Shown here: positions 37,274 through 44,655 of the stretch, piece by piece
Position numbering within the stretch: the first letter of the stretch is position 1
How the letters are laid out: the number at the start of each line of letters is the position of its first letter
NCBI RefSeq assembly: GCF_020554845.1
Contig: NZ_JAJCIA010000021.1
Location: 1 to 64,000, forward strand
Reading direction: 5' to 3'
Length of the DNA stretch: 64,000 nucleotides
From: Blautia faecis
GTDB taxonomy: Bacteria > Bacillota > Clostridia > Lachnospirales > Lachnospiraceae
Notes under the pieces: generated by a model
Told to the model about the DNA's origin: nothing
The model's input: only the letters and a program-made list of their open reading frames with translations
Databases searched by the model: none
Translations under genes and position numbers: made by a program

Positions 37274-37302
37274 ATTATCTGCGTCTGCAGAAATATTGTT
37301 AC
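37274..37302 (-). promoter_or_regulatory. Probable promoter of amt-PII
   Basis: On the minus strand, GTAACA (37302-37297), 17 bp, GATAAT (37279-37274). The -35 box is part of the palindromic repeat at 37298-37325. The predicted start near 37267 is 3 nt before the hexaloop hairpin. Confidence 0.5.
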
Positions 37303-37465
37303 TGTTCACTCTGTGACCAGTAACACGCTTCGCGATGCACAGAAAGACGAACCTTCTTGTGACAGGCACAAGAAGTAGCGTTTGCTGCGCAAACTTAATT
37401 CTCGGGTTTTCTGTGAACTTTGTTTACAAAAAACACCTTGCGGAATGTTACCAGTGAACAGTAAC
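37298..37465. mobile_element. MITE-like composite palindromic element upstream of amt
   Basis: The left end GTTACTGTTCACT (37298-37310) and the right end AGTGAACAGTAAC (37453-37465) are perfect inverted repeats of 13 bp. Each end also carries an inner inverted piece: CCAGTAAC on the left (37318-37325) and GTTACCAG on the right (37447-37454). The interior includes a second copy of the CACAAGAAGTAG block with a 9 bp stem (CTTCTTGTG/CACAAGAAG). There is no reading frame. Confidence 0.6.
37350..37400. repeat. Dispersed structured repeat (CACAAGAAGTAG family), copy 2
   Basis: GAACCTTCTTGTGACAGG, CACAAGAAGTAG, CTGCGCAAACTT: the same order of blocks as 32703-32756. Here it sits inside the larger element with GTTACTG ends. 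Confidence 0.6.
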
Positions 37466-37496
37466 GAAATATTCAGTTGTAAAATTAATATGTAAA

Positions 37497-37582
37497 ACAG
37501 GGGATATCCGTATCGTGTGATTAATGGATGAGGAAATCGATAATGAATTATGAAGTAGAGTTTCATAATAGATATCCCCTGT
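37497..37582. terminator. Long-range hairpin, probable terminator of glnN
   Basis: ACAGGGGATATC (37497-37508) and GATATCCCCTGT (37571-37582) are perfect inverted arms. An inner hairpin (TGAATTATGAA with TTCATAATA) folds the loop. On the minus strand the outer arm is followed by TTTTAC. Confidence 0.55.
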
Positions 37583-37657
37583 ATTTACCTGTGTGAGAAA
37601 CAAATTCCAAAAACAGGAACAGTTTCTTTCATTTAGAATTCTCCTCTGTAAATCTGA

Positions 37658-39757
37658 TCAGATATAGAAGAGAAGTTTTCCATATGTAGGATATGGAAGC
37701 AGATCATCCGGAATGAGAGTTTCAGCTTCATCAGCAGATTTTCTCAATTCCTCCATGTCCTCAAGTACTTCAGTCTGATACAGTTTTGCATTTTCCAGAA
37801 CATCTTCAGTTGCTTTTGCTTTTGCTGTATCAGATTTCAGCTTCTCAAGACCTTTTGTCATAGCATCCTGAAGTCCGGACAGCTTGGTGATAAGAGTAGT
37901 TTCACTCTCACAGGTGATTCCAGGTACAACAGATGCTTTCAGGCTTGCTGTGCTTGCAATTTCTTCAATATAAGACATAACAGATGGAAGAAGGTCTTTC
38001 TGAACCATTTCAACCATTGTATTAGATTCGATGTTGATGGTCTTGGAGTAGTTCTCAAGCCAGATTTCATAACGGGAGTGCAGCTCTTCGCTGGTGAAAA
38101 TGCTGTGCTTTGTGAACAGGTCGATATTCTTCTGGGCAATCCACATTGGGAGAGCATCCGGGGTAGACTTCAGGTTGTAAAGACCACGTTTTTCAGCCTC
38201 TTCAATCCACTCATCTGTATAACCGTTACCGTTGAAGATCACACGTTTGTGTTTCTTAATGGCTCTCTTAATCAGTTCATGAACTGCATGTTCCATATCT
38301 TCCGGAGCTACACCATCAAGCTCTTTGGCAAACTGGTCAAGAGCTTCCGCAACAGCTGTATTCAATACAATATTCGGGTTTGCAACAGAAGCAGCAGAAC
38401 CAAGCATACGGAACTCGAATTTGTTTCCGGTAAATGCAAATGGTGAAGTACGGTTTCTGTCAGTATTGTCTTTTACAAAGTGTGGCAGAACAATTGCTCC
38501 GATATCCATCTGTACAGCGCCGTGAGAAGTAAAGTAAGTATCATTTTCGATAGACTTCAGAACTTCTGTAAGTTCATCACCAAGGAAAATAGATACAACT
38601 GCGGGCGGAGCCTCGTTGGCACCAAGTCTGTGATCATTTCCTGCACTTGCAACGGAGATACGAAGAAGATCAGCATATTCATCAACTGCTTTAATAACTG
38701 CCATTAAGAAGACAAGAAACTGAATGTTTTCAGATGGTGTTTTTCCAGGATCCAGAAGATTTACGCCATCATCTGTGATCATGGACCAGTTGTTGTGCTT
38801 ACCACTTCCATTGATTCCCTCAAATGGTTTTTCGTGAAGCAGGCAAACCAGATCATGTTTGTCAGCAACCTTTTTCATGATTTCCATTGTCAGCTGGTTG
38901 TGGTCAACGGCTACATTTGTGGTATCAAATACAGGAGCCAGCTCATGCTGTGCAGGAGCAACCTCGTTATGTTTTGTTTTTGCAGGAATGCCAAGCTTCC
39001 AGAGTTCTACATCAAGATCATGCATGTAAGCTGCAACCTTTGGCTTCAGAGTTCCAAAGTAGTGATCTTCCATTTCCTGTCCCTTAGGAGCTGGAGCACC
39101 AAGTAAGGTACGTCCACAGAATACAAGATCTTTTCTTTCTTTATAAAGCTCCTTTGGAACCAGGAAGTATTCCTGCTCAGGTCCTACTGTTGTGGAAACA
39201 TGTTTAATTCCCTTGTTTCCAAGAACGTGAAGCATGTTTACGGCTGCTTTATTTAAGGTATCCATAGAGCGAAGGAGAGGAGTCTTTTTGTCAAGTGCCT
39301 CACCGCTGTAGGAACAGAATGCTGTAGGAATGTAAAGGGTTCCGTCTTTAATGAAGGCCGGTGATGTTGGATCCCATGCTGTGTATCCTCTTGCTTCAAA
39401 AGTAGCACGAAGACCGCCGGATGGAAAACTGGAAGCATCCGGTTCACCTTTTACAAGTTCTTTTCCGGAGAAATCCATGATCACCTGTCCATCGCCTGTT
39501 GGGGAAATGAAGCTGTCGTGTTTCTCAGCTGTTACATTTGTCATAGGCTGGAACCAGTGTGTATAATGAGTAGCACCATTTTCGATTGCCCATTCTTTCA
39601 TGGCTACTGCAACGGAGTTTGCAACATCAAGCTCCAGGTGAGTACCATTTTCGATGGTCTTTTTCAGTGCTTTGTACATGTCCTTAGGTAATTTACTGCG
39701 CATAATCCTGTCGTTGAAAACAAGACTTCCATAGATTTCGGGAATATTCTGTGTCAT
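37658..39757 (-). CDS. glnN: Glutamine synthetase type III
   Basis: GSIII makes glutamine from glutamate, ammonia and ATP (699 aa, normal for this long type). Visible signatures include ENGATHYTHWFQPMT, the GSIII segment TVGPEQEYFLV, the nucleotide and glutamate site NGSGKHNNWS, and RTSPFAFTGNKFEFRMLGS. I chose the ATG at 39757 (MTQNIPEIYGS), with AGGAG 10 nt upstream; upstream in-frame Met codons fall in the regulatory leader. It is transcribed alone, divergent from purF. A second glutamine synthetase of type I lies at 51 kb, so the cell has at least two. The leader attenuator at 39814-39862 suggests nitrogen control. Confidence 0.95.
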   Translation of the reverse strand: MTQNIPEIYGSLVFNDRIMRSKLPKDMYKALKKTIENGTHLELDVANSVAVAMKEWAIENGATHYTHWFQPMTNVTAEKHDSFISPTGDGQVIMDFSGKELVKGEPDASSFPSGGLRATFEARGYTAWDPTSPAFIKDGTLYIPTAFCSYSGEALDKKTPLLRSMDTLNKAAVNMLHVLGNKGIKHVSTTVGPEQEYFLVPKELYKERKDLVFCGRTLLGAPAPKGQEMEDHYFGTLKPKVAAYMHDLDVELWKLGIPAKTKHNEVAPAQHELAPVFDTTNVAVDHNQLTMEIMKKVADKHDLVCLLHEKPFEGINGSGKHNNWSMITDDGVNLLDPGKTPSENIQFLVFLMAVIKAVDEYADLLRISVASAGNDHRLGANEAPPAVVSIFLGDELTEVLKSIENDTYFTSHGAVQMDIGAIVLPHFVKDNTDRNRTSPFAFTGNKFEFRMLGSAASVANPNIVLNTAVAEALDQFAKELDGVAPEDMEHAVHELIKRAIKKHKRVIFNGNGYTDEWIEEAEKRGLYNLKSTPDALPMWIAQKNIDLFTKHSIFTSEELHSRYEIWLENYSKTINIESNTMVEMVQKDLLPSVMSYIEEIASTASLKASVVPGITCESETTLITKLSGLQDAMTKGLEKLKSDTAKAKATEDVLENAKLYQTEVLEDMEELRKSADEAETLIPDDLLPYPTYGKLLFYI

Positions 39758-39813
39758 AACGGATACGCTCCTTTCACTTTTCATGTCTTTCTTCATCCTT
39801 ATTTTTGATAAAA

Positions 39814-39862
39814 GAAAAAGGCGCCTTGGATACATTTCTGTATTCCAAAGCGCCTTTGCTTT
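39814..39862 (-). promoter_or_regulatory. Leader attenuator of glnN: hexaloop hairpin plus terminator
   Basis: On the minus strand, AAAGC (39862-39858), loop AAAGGC (39857-39852) and GCTTT (39851-39847) form a perfect hairpin. The loop bases GGC and the following GC are also the foot of a terminator whose arms are GGCGCTTTGGAATAC and GTATCCAAGGCGCC, followed by TTTTT (39818-39814). Confidence 0.8.
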
Positions 39863-39871
39863 ATGTTCTGT

Positions 39872-39899
39872 AGTATACTCAAAAAAAAACAGATGTCAA
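39872..39899 (-). promoter_or_regulatory. SigA promoter of glnN
   Basis: On the minus strand, TTGACA (39899-39894), 16 bp, TATACT (39877-39872). The predicted start near 39865 is 3 nt before the hexaloop hairpin. Confidence 0.8.
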
Positions 39900-39977
39900 T
39901 AGTTTTTTTGAAAAAAATTCCAAAAAGATTTTGCGGTTGACTGAAAAAAGTTCTTGCTCAAATTAGGATAGGCATAC

Positions 39978-40005
39978 TTGACAAATAGGTTTCTTCCATT
40001 ATAAT
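39978..40005 (+). promoter_or_regulatory. SigA promoter of purF
   Basis: TTGACA (39978-39983), 16 bp, TATAAT (40000-40005), giving a leader of about 165 nt. Confidence 0.82.
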
Positions 40006-40016
40006 TTTTGTTCAGA

Positions 40017-40090
40017 GCCAGGCAAATTTACAGTAAGATATGTGAGCGTGCTTGCATAACGATACGTCCTTGGCTGTAAATTTATTTGGC
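40017..40090 (+). promoter_or_regulatory. Structured purF leader of unknown type
   Basis: AAATTTACAG (40024-40033) and CTGTAAATTT (40074-40083) are perfect inverted arms, enclosed by GCCA (40017-40020) and TGGC (40087-40090). The 40 nt loop can form smaller pairs. I could not match it to a known purine, PRPP, ZTP or ppGpp riboswitch, and no terminator follows. Confidence 0.5.
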
Positions 40091-40175
40091 GATACGCAAA
40101 ATCGACGAAATGGGATGCATTTTTGAGATTGGATTTGATCATTAAAATAAAACTCAGTACCGAGGAGGAAAACAA

Positions 40176-41600
40176 ATGGCAGAGATTAAAGAAGAGTGTG
40201 GTGTCTTCGGAATCTATGACCTGGATGGAAATGATGTGACGTCTTCTATTTACTATGGTCTGACTTCTTTGCAGCACCGTGGTCAGGAAGCCTGTGGCCT
40301 GGCAGTATCGGATACTAAGGGACCTATTGGAAATGTTAAGTTTCACAAAGATCTTGGTCTGGTAAGCGAGGTGCTTCGCGAGGATACACTCCATAAGATG
40401 AGCGGTGATATCGGAATCGGACATGTACGCTATTCCACAACAGGAGCATCCGTTGCAGAGAACGCACAGCCTTTGGTTTTATCTTATGTAAAAGGAAGTC
40501 TGGCACTGGCACACAATGGAAACCTTGTTAACACTGGGACACTGAAATGGGAACTGATCCAGAGCGGAGCAGTTTTTCATACCACCACTGACTCAGAAGT
40601 GATTGCATTTCATGTAGCCAGAGAGCGGGTACATACCAGCTGTGTAGAGGAGGCGGTCCTGAATACAGCCAGGAAGCTACAAGGCGCATACGGCCTTGTG
40701 ATCATGAGCCCCCGTAAGCTGATCGGAGTCCGTGACCCCTATGGCTTAAAGCCTCTCTGCCTTGGAAAAAGGGACAATGCTTACGTGCTGGCTTCTGAGA
40801 GCTGTGCACTTACTTCTGTAGGTGCCGAGTTTATCCGTGATATCGAACCTGGTGAGATGATTACGATCAGCCGCAAGGGCGTGAAGTCAGACAGGACTCT
40901 TGCAGATACTGTGAAAAAACGTGCTCACTGTGTTTTTGAATATATCTATTTTGCAAGACTGGACAGTACCATGGACGGTGTAAAGGTTTATGACGCACGT
41001 ATACGTGGCGGTAAATCCCTTGCAAAATCTTATCCTGTGGAGGCAGATCTTGTCACCGGCGTTCCAGAATCCGGTCTTCCTGCAGCCAAGGGATTTTCTG
41101 AAGAATCTGGTATTCCATTCGGATTTGCATTTTATAAGAACTCTTATATCGGCAGAACTTTTATCAAACCTACTCAGAAGGAGAGAGAATCCAGCGTTCA
41201 TCTGAAGCTGAGCGTATTGGATGCAGTTGTAAAAGGAAAACGCATTGTACTTGTGGATGATTCTATTGTCCGTGGAACCACCATAGCAAACCTGATCCGC
41301 ATGCTGAAAGAAGCAGGCGCTCTTGAAGTACACGTAAGGATCAGTTCCCCGCCATTTTTACATCCATGCTATTTCGGAACCGATGTGCCAAGCAATGACC
41401 AGCTGATCGCAGCACAGCACTCCACAGAAGAAATCTGTAAGATGATAGGGGCCGATTCCCTTGGTTATATGGAGATTGATTATCTGGAGGGCATGGCAGG
41501 TGGACTTCCTATTTGCAAGGCATGCTTTGACGGAAAGTATCCGATGGTAATTCCAGATGAGAATAATTTACAAAATGATTTTGAAATTCATAAGATATGA
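40176..41600 (+). CDS. purF: Amidophosphoribosyltransferase
   Basis: PurF catalyses the first committed step of purine synthesis, moving the glutamine amide nitrogen to PRPP (474 aa). MAEIKEE is a propeptide that must be cleaved to free the catalytic Cys8 (CGVFGIYD). The N-terminal glutaminase has LQHRGQEACGLA and GHVRYSTTG. The C-terminal PRPP motif is VLVDDSIVRGTT. Conserved cysteines (AHCVFEYIYFARLDS, and ICKACF near the end) indicate the [4Fe-4S] form found in Bacillus. It is transcribed alone rather than in a pur operon, among genes that make or use glutamine. The ribosome-binding site is GGAGG. Confidence 0.95.
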   Translation: MAEIKEECGVFGIYDLDGNDVTSSIYYGLTSLQHRGQEACGLAVSDTKGPIGNVKFHKDLGLVSEVLREDTLHKMSGDIGIGHVRYSTTGASVAENAQPLVLSYVKGSLALAHNGNLVNTGTLKWELIQSGAVFHTTTDSEVIAFHVARERVHTSCVEEAVLNTARKLQGAYGLVIMSPRKLIGVRDPYGLKPLCLGKRDNAYVLASESCALTSVGAEFIRDIEPGEMITISRKGVKSDRTLADTVKKRAHCVFEYIYFARLDSTMDGVKVYDARIRGGKSLAKSYPVEADLVTGVPESGLPAAKGFSEESGIPFGFAFYKNSYIGRTFIKPTQKERESSVHLKLSVLDAVVKGKRIVLVDDSIVRGTTIANLIRMLKEAGALEVHVRISSPPFLHPCYFGTDVPSNDQLIAAQHSTEEICKMIGADSLGYMEIDYLEGMAGGLPICKACFDGKYPMVIPDENNLQNDFEIHKI

Positions 41601-41670
41601 GAGAAATAATTTCGCTTATACAGGTTGTTCCAGAACATTCATAACAATAAAATAGTGCATAACTACCAAA

Positions 41671-41708
41671 ATACCGATTGCATATTTGTGCAATCGGTAT
41701 AATTATTT
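41671..41708 (+). terminator. Terminator after purF
   Basis: ATACCGATTGCA (41671-41682) pairs perfectly with TGCAATCGGTAT (41689-41700), then AATTATTT. Confidence 0.75.
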
Positions 41709-41743
41709 CTGAAATGTTATAAAAAAGTGTGCGAGAAAAAAAC

Positions 41744-41772
41744 TTGACAAATATGGAGACTTGGTGCATAAT
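41744..41772 (+). promoter_or_regulatory. SigA promoter of the HPr-like gene
   Basis: TTGACA (41744-41749), 17 bp, CATAAT (41767-41772). Confidence 0.75.
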
Positions 41773-41786
41773 TTGCCTCGATCAAA

Positions 41787-41800
41787 GGAAAACGTTTTCA
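41787..41800. promoter_or_regulatory. cre-like operator downstream of the HPr-like promoter
   Basis: GGAAAACGTTTTCA matches 13 of 14 positions of the CcpA cre consensus TGWAARCGNWWWCA and contains the perfect palindrome GAAAACGTTTTC. It starts 14 nt after the -10 box, a position suited to repression. It is nested in a wider hairpin (ATCAAAG and CTTTGAT). Confidence 0.6.
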
Positions 41801-41863
41801 AGAGTCTTTGATTTTGATAGAAAAGGAAACTATAATTCCTGTAAAACAGAAAGGGTGATAACG

Positions 41864-42091
41864 ATGTGTCAGAAGCAGATTAAGCTGAATGCGAAGGAAG
41901 ATGTTCAGGAATTCGTAAGGGCAGCGGGTAAATGTGATTTTGACATAGATGTTTTCTATAACAGAATCATCATTGATGCAAAATCCATTCTGGGAGTTCT
42001 GAGCATGGATCTTACAAGGGTTCTTACTGTACAGTGCCATGGCGAGAGCAAGGAATTTAACCGTACATTACAGAAGTTTGCAGTTGCCTGA
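41864..42091 (+). CDS. HPr-like protein lacking the catalytic histidine
   Basis: This small protein (75 aa) has the HPr fold of the phosphotransferase system. It lacks the GIHARPA segment with His15, so it cannot pass phosphate to sugar EII proteins. It keeps the second site region AKSILGVLSM, where Ser41 corresponds to HPr Ser46. That makes it Crh-like: a possible substrate of HPr kinase and cofactor of CcpA. I chose the ATG at 41864; an in-frame start at 41729 would run through the promoter. A cre-like site lies in its leader, suggesting feedback. It is monocistronic and sits between purF and pyrG. Confidence 0.75.
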   Translation: MCQKQIKLNAKEDVQEFVRAAGKCDFDIDVFYNRIIIDAKSILGVLSMDLTRVLTVQCHGESKEFNRTLQKFAVA

Positions 42092-42140
42092 TTAAGCAGT
42101 TGTAAACTGGCACCTTTTAAGGTGTCCATAAAAATCGTAA

Positions 42141-42210
42141 AAAACAGATATTGCCGGGAACGACTTGAAATATGAGACAGCATGGCATCCCGACAGCATC
42201 TGTTTTTTTT
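42141..42210 (+). terminator. Terminator after the HPr-like gene
   Basis: AAAACAGAT and ATCTGTTTT form the base of a long hairpin, with inner arms GCCGGGA and TCCCGAC, and a run of T follows. Confidence 0.7.
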
Positions 42211-42253
42211 ATAACCCAAATTGCTATTTAATTGGTTGGTCGTTATCCCGGAC

Positions 42254-42431
42254 GCGATTTCACAATGTATATTCACCGCCGCGCGTCGCAACGTTCCGGC
42301 AAGCTAATGACTAACTACGACTAAGACGCTCAGGAGAGCCTTCGCGCCTAAGTCTCCGTAAGTCATGGATCTCGCCTCCACTAAAACCGCTCCTGAAATG
42401 CGCGGCTTGCGAATATACATTGCAAAATCGC
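42254..42431 (+). repeat. 178 bp palindromic-end element, copy 1
   Basis: Ends GCGATTTCACAATGTATATTC and its near inverse. The interior has blocks CTAATGACTAACTACGACTA, GGAGAGCC, TAAGTCTCCGTAAG, TGGATCTCGC and CCTGAAATG, all found in the same order in copy 2 read from the other strand. Confidence 0.75.
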
Positions 42432-42433
42432 TG

Positions 42434-42464
42434 GTTACTGGAAAGGGAAGAAAGAAACAGTAAC
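42434..42464. repeat. GTTACTG/CAGTAAC palindrome, purine-rich loop
   Basis: GTTACTG (42434-42440) and CAGTAAC (42458-42464) flank a 17 nt A/G-rich loop. It belongs to the same family as the palindromes at 14.3, 23.1, 23.4, 37.3 and 63.8 kb. Confidence 0.55.
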
Positions 42465-42617
42465 GACAACAACGGGGGTGGGGGGAAGTAATTGGTATCC
42501 CGCAACTTTATTGTTTTTTCTAATCTATCGTTGTCAAGAAAGTATCGGGAAACCAATCACTCCCCTCCCCCTTCGTTAAAAGTTCTTACCAACCAGCAAG
42601 TCCCAGCCAGTACACAG

Positions 42618-42794
42618 CATTTGGGCAATGTGTATTACTCCAGCGAGCCATTTCAGGCGCGCCCTTAGCGCAAGCGAAATCCAGCGCTTACGGAGACTTA
42701 TGCGTGAGGGCTCTCCCGAACGCATTAGTCGCAGTTAGCGATTAGTTTGCTGGAGCGTTGCGCCGGCGAGTGAGTAATACACATTGCCCAAATG
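42618..42794 (-). repeat. 178 bp palindromic-end element, copy 2 (inverted)
   Basis: The ends are perfect 23 bp inverted repeats (42618-42640 and 42772-42794, containing GGGCAATGTGTATTACTC). Read on the minus strand, the blocks CTAATCGCTAACTGCGACTA, GGAGAGCC, TAAGTCTCCGTAAG, TGGATTTCGC and CCTGAAATG follow the order of copy 1. Confidence 0.78.
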
Positions 42795-42841
42795 CGTCCG
42801 CATTGAAGAACTTTTAATCAACTAAATAGCAAAAAAGTGGA

Positions 42842-42870
42842 TTGACAAAGCCAAAAAAATGATATATTAT
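42842..42870 (+). promoter_or_regulatory. SigA promoter of pyrG-gltB-gltD
   Basis: TTGACA (42842-42847), 17 bp, TATTAT (42865-42870). Confidence 0.75.
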
Positions 42871-42897
42871 ATACCATATTTTTGAATAAGAATTTGT

Positions 42898-42967
42898 TTT
42901 GACAAAGGCGTCAAAGAGAAATGGATAGGTTAAGTGCCCCCTAATCCTCCTCTTTGACGCCTTTTTT
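42898..42967 (+). promoter_or_regulatory. Leader attenuator of pyrG: hexaloop hairpin plus terminator
   Basis: TTTGAC (42898-42903), loop AAAGGC (42904-42909) and GTCAAA (42910-42915) form a perfect hairpin. The same bases AAAGGCGTCAAAGAG (42904-42918) are the 5' arm of a 15 bp perfect terminator stem with CTCTTTGACGCCTTT (42950-42964), followed by T. The two structures exclude each other. Confidence 0.85.
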
Positions 42968-43012
42968 ACATATTAGAACACATTAAAAGCAATTGGAGGA
43001 GGAAATCGAAAG

Positions 43013-44641
43013 ATGGCAGTAAAATACGTTTTTGTCACTGGCGGTGTTGTGTCAGGACTGGGAAAGGGAATCACAGCAGCTTCACTTGGGCGACTTTTAA
43101 AGGCAAGAGGTTTTCAGGTCACAATGCAGAAATTTGACCCTTACATCAACATTGATCCCGGAACCATGAACCCTATTCAGCATGGAGAAGTCTTCGTAAC
43201 AGACGATGGAACTGAGACCGACCTGGATCTTGGCCATTATGAACGATTCATTGATGAAAGCCTGGATAAAAATTCCAATGTAACTACCGGAAAAATTTAT
43301 TGGTCCGTTTTACAAAAAGAACGTCATGGAGACTTTGGAGGAGGAACCGTACAGGTAATCCCTCATATTACAAATGAAATCAAAAGCCGCTTCTATCGCG
43401 CAAAATCCCCGGATGAAAACAGGATTGCCATTATCGAAGTCGGCGGAACAGTAGGAGATATTGAAAGCCAGCCATTTCTGGAATCCATCAGACAGTTTCA
43501 GCATGATGTGGGGCATGAAAATGCAATCCTTATCCATGTAACCCTGATTCCATACCTGAAAGCTTCAGGAGAAATGAAAACAAAACCAACCCAGGCCAGT
43601 GTAAAGGAGCTTCAGGCAATGGGAATCCAGCCGGATGTTCTGGTATGCAGAAGTGAATATCCGCTGACCGACGACCTGAGAGCAAAAATTGCCCTGTTCT
43701 GTAACGTGCCGGTAAGCCATGTACTTCAGAATCTGGATGTAGAGTATCTGTATGAGGCCCCACTTGCGATGGAACGTGAAAAACTGGCAGATGTGGTCAT
43801 GCAGTCATTGGGACTTGAAAAAAGAAAACCAGACCTTACGGACTGGGAAGCTATGGTAGAAAATCTCCGCCATCCGGATAAAACTGTAAACATTGCTATG
43901 GTAGGAAAATATACCCAGCTTCATGATGCATACCTCAGTGTGGTGGAAGCTCTGAAACATGGCGGAATCGCATGCAAGGCGAAAGTAGAGATTACCTGGA
44001 TTGATTCCGAAGAGTTAAACGAGAAGAACCTGGATCAGAGGCTTTACCAGGTAGATGGAATCCTGGTTCCAGGTGGTTTCGGCGGAAGAGGAACAGAAGG
44101 AATGATCCTGGCTGCCCAGTATGCCCGCGTGCATAAGATCCCATACCTTGGAATCTGTCTTGGAATGCAGATGGCAATCGTAGAATTTGCCCGTCATGTA
44201 CTTGGTTATGAAGATGCAAACAGCATTGAACTTGCACCAGAAACTACCAATCCGGTAATTGCCCTTATGCCAGACCAGGAAGATGTGGAAGATCTTGGAG
44301 GAACCCTGCGCCTTGGAAGTTATCCATGTGTGCTTGCGGATGGTTCTTTATCCCTGGAACTTTTCGGACAGAAAGAAATTCAGGAACGTCACAGACATCG
44401 TTATGAAGTTAACAATGCATATCGCAAAGAACTGGCAGAAAAAGGCATGACCATAGCAGGAACTTCTCCTGATGGTCACATTGTGGAAATGATCGAGATT
44501 CCGGCAAACCCATTCTTTGTAGGAACCCAGGGACATCCGGAGTTCAAATCAAGACCGAACCATGCTCACCCGCTGTTCCGTGGATTTATCCAGGCAGCTG
44601 TAGATAAAGTAAACAAAGAGGAAACTCTTAATCAACAATAG
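43013..44641 (+). CDS. pyrG: CTP synthase
   Basis: PyrG converts UTP to CTP with glutamine and ATP (542 aa, normal). The synthetase half starts [17 protein letters not shown] with the P-loop. The glutamine amidotransferase half has [11 protein letters not shown], the nucleophile Cys382 in LGICLGMQ, and His and Glu in GHPEFKSRP. It is the first gene of an operon with gltB and gltD, all three handling the glutamine amide group. The leader does not begin with the GGGC run used by CTP-sensing pyrG attenuators in Bacillus; it carries the hexaloop switch shared with amt, glnN and glnA. Confidence 0.96.
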   Translation: MAVKYVFVTGGVVSGLGKGITAASLGRLLKARGFQVTMQKFDPYINIDPGTMNPIQHGEVFVTDDGTETDLDLGHYERFIDESLDKNSNVTTGKIYWSVLQKERHGDFGGGTVQVIPHITNEIKSRFYRAKSPDENRIAIIEVGGTVGDIESQPFLESIRQFQHDVGHENAILIHVTLIPYLKASGEMKTKPTQASVKELQAMGIQPDVLVCRSEYPLTDDLRAKIALFCNVPVSHVLQNLDVEYLYEAPLAMEREKLADVVMQSLGLEKRKPDLTDWEAMVENLRHPDKTVNIAMVGKYTQLHDAYLSVVEALKHGGIACKAKVEITWIDSEELNEKNLDQRLYQVDGILVPGGFGGRGTEGMILAAQYARVHKIPYLGICLGMQMAIVEFARHVLGYEDANSIELAPETTNPVIALMPDQEDVEDLGGTLRLGSYPCVLADGSLSLELFGQKEIQERHRHRYEVNNAYRKELAEKGMTIAGTSPDGHIVEMIEIPANPFFVGTQGHPEFKSRPNHAHPLFRGFIQAAVDKVNKEETLNQQ

Positions 44642-44655
44642 AAAGGATGAGGAAA

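Larger units (their letters stand above)
42221..42834. repeat. Nested inverted-repeat region of 0.6 kb
   Basis: Noncoding region with at least four nested inverted pairs. The outer ends are TTGCTATTTAATTG (42221 onward) and CAACTAAATAGCAAAA (to 42834). Two diverged 178 bp elements (42254-42431 and 42618-42794) face each other. Central arms of 32 nt (42471-42502 and 42546-42577) surround a T-rich spacer. TTAAAAGTTCTT (42576-42587) is inverted at 42806-42817. It is visibly richer in G+C than its surroundings. Confidence 0.8.

Noticed and set aside
42311-42556. An 81 codon minus-strand frame in the inverted-repeat region
   Set aside because: It crosses element boundaries, has no ribosome-binding site and is not preserved in the second copy of the element.
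42898-42967. CTP-sensing reiterative-transcription attenuator of pyrG, as in Bacillus
   Set aside because: The predicted transcript does not begin with GGGC, and the terminator 5' arm is not pyrimidine rich. The shared hexaloop design explains the leader better.
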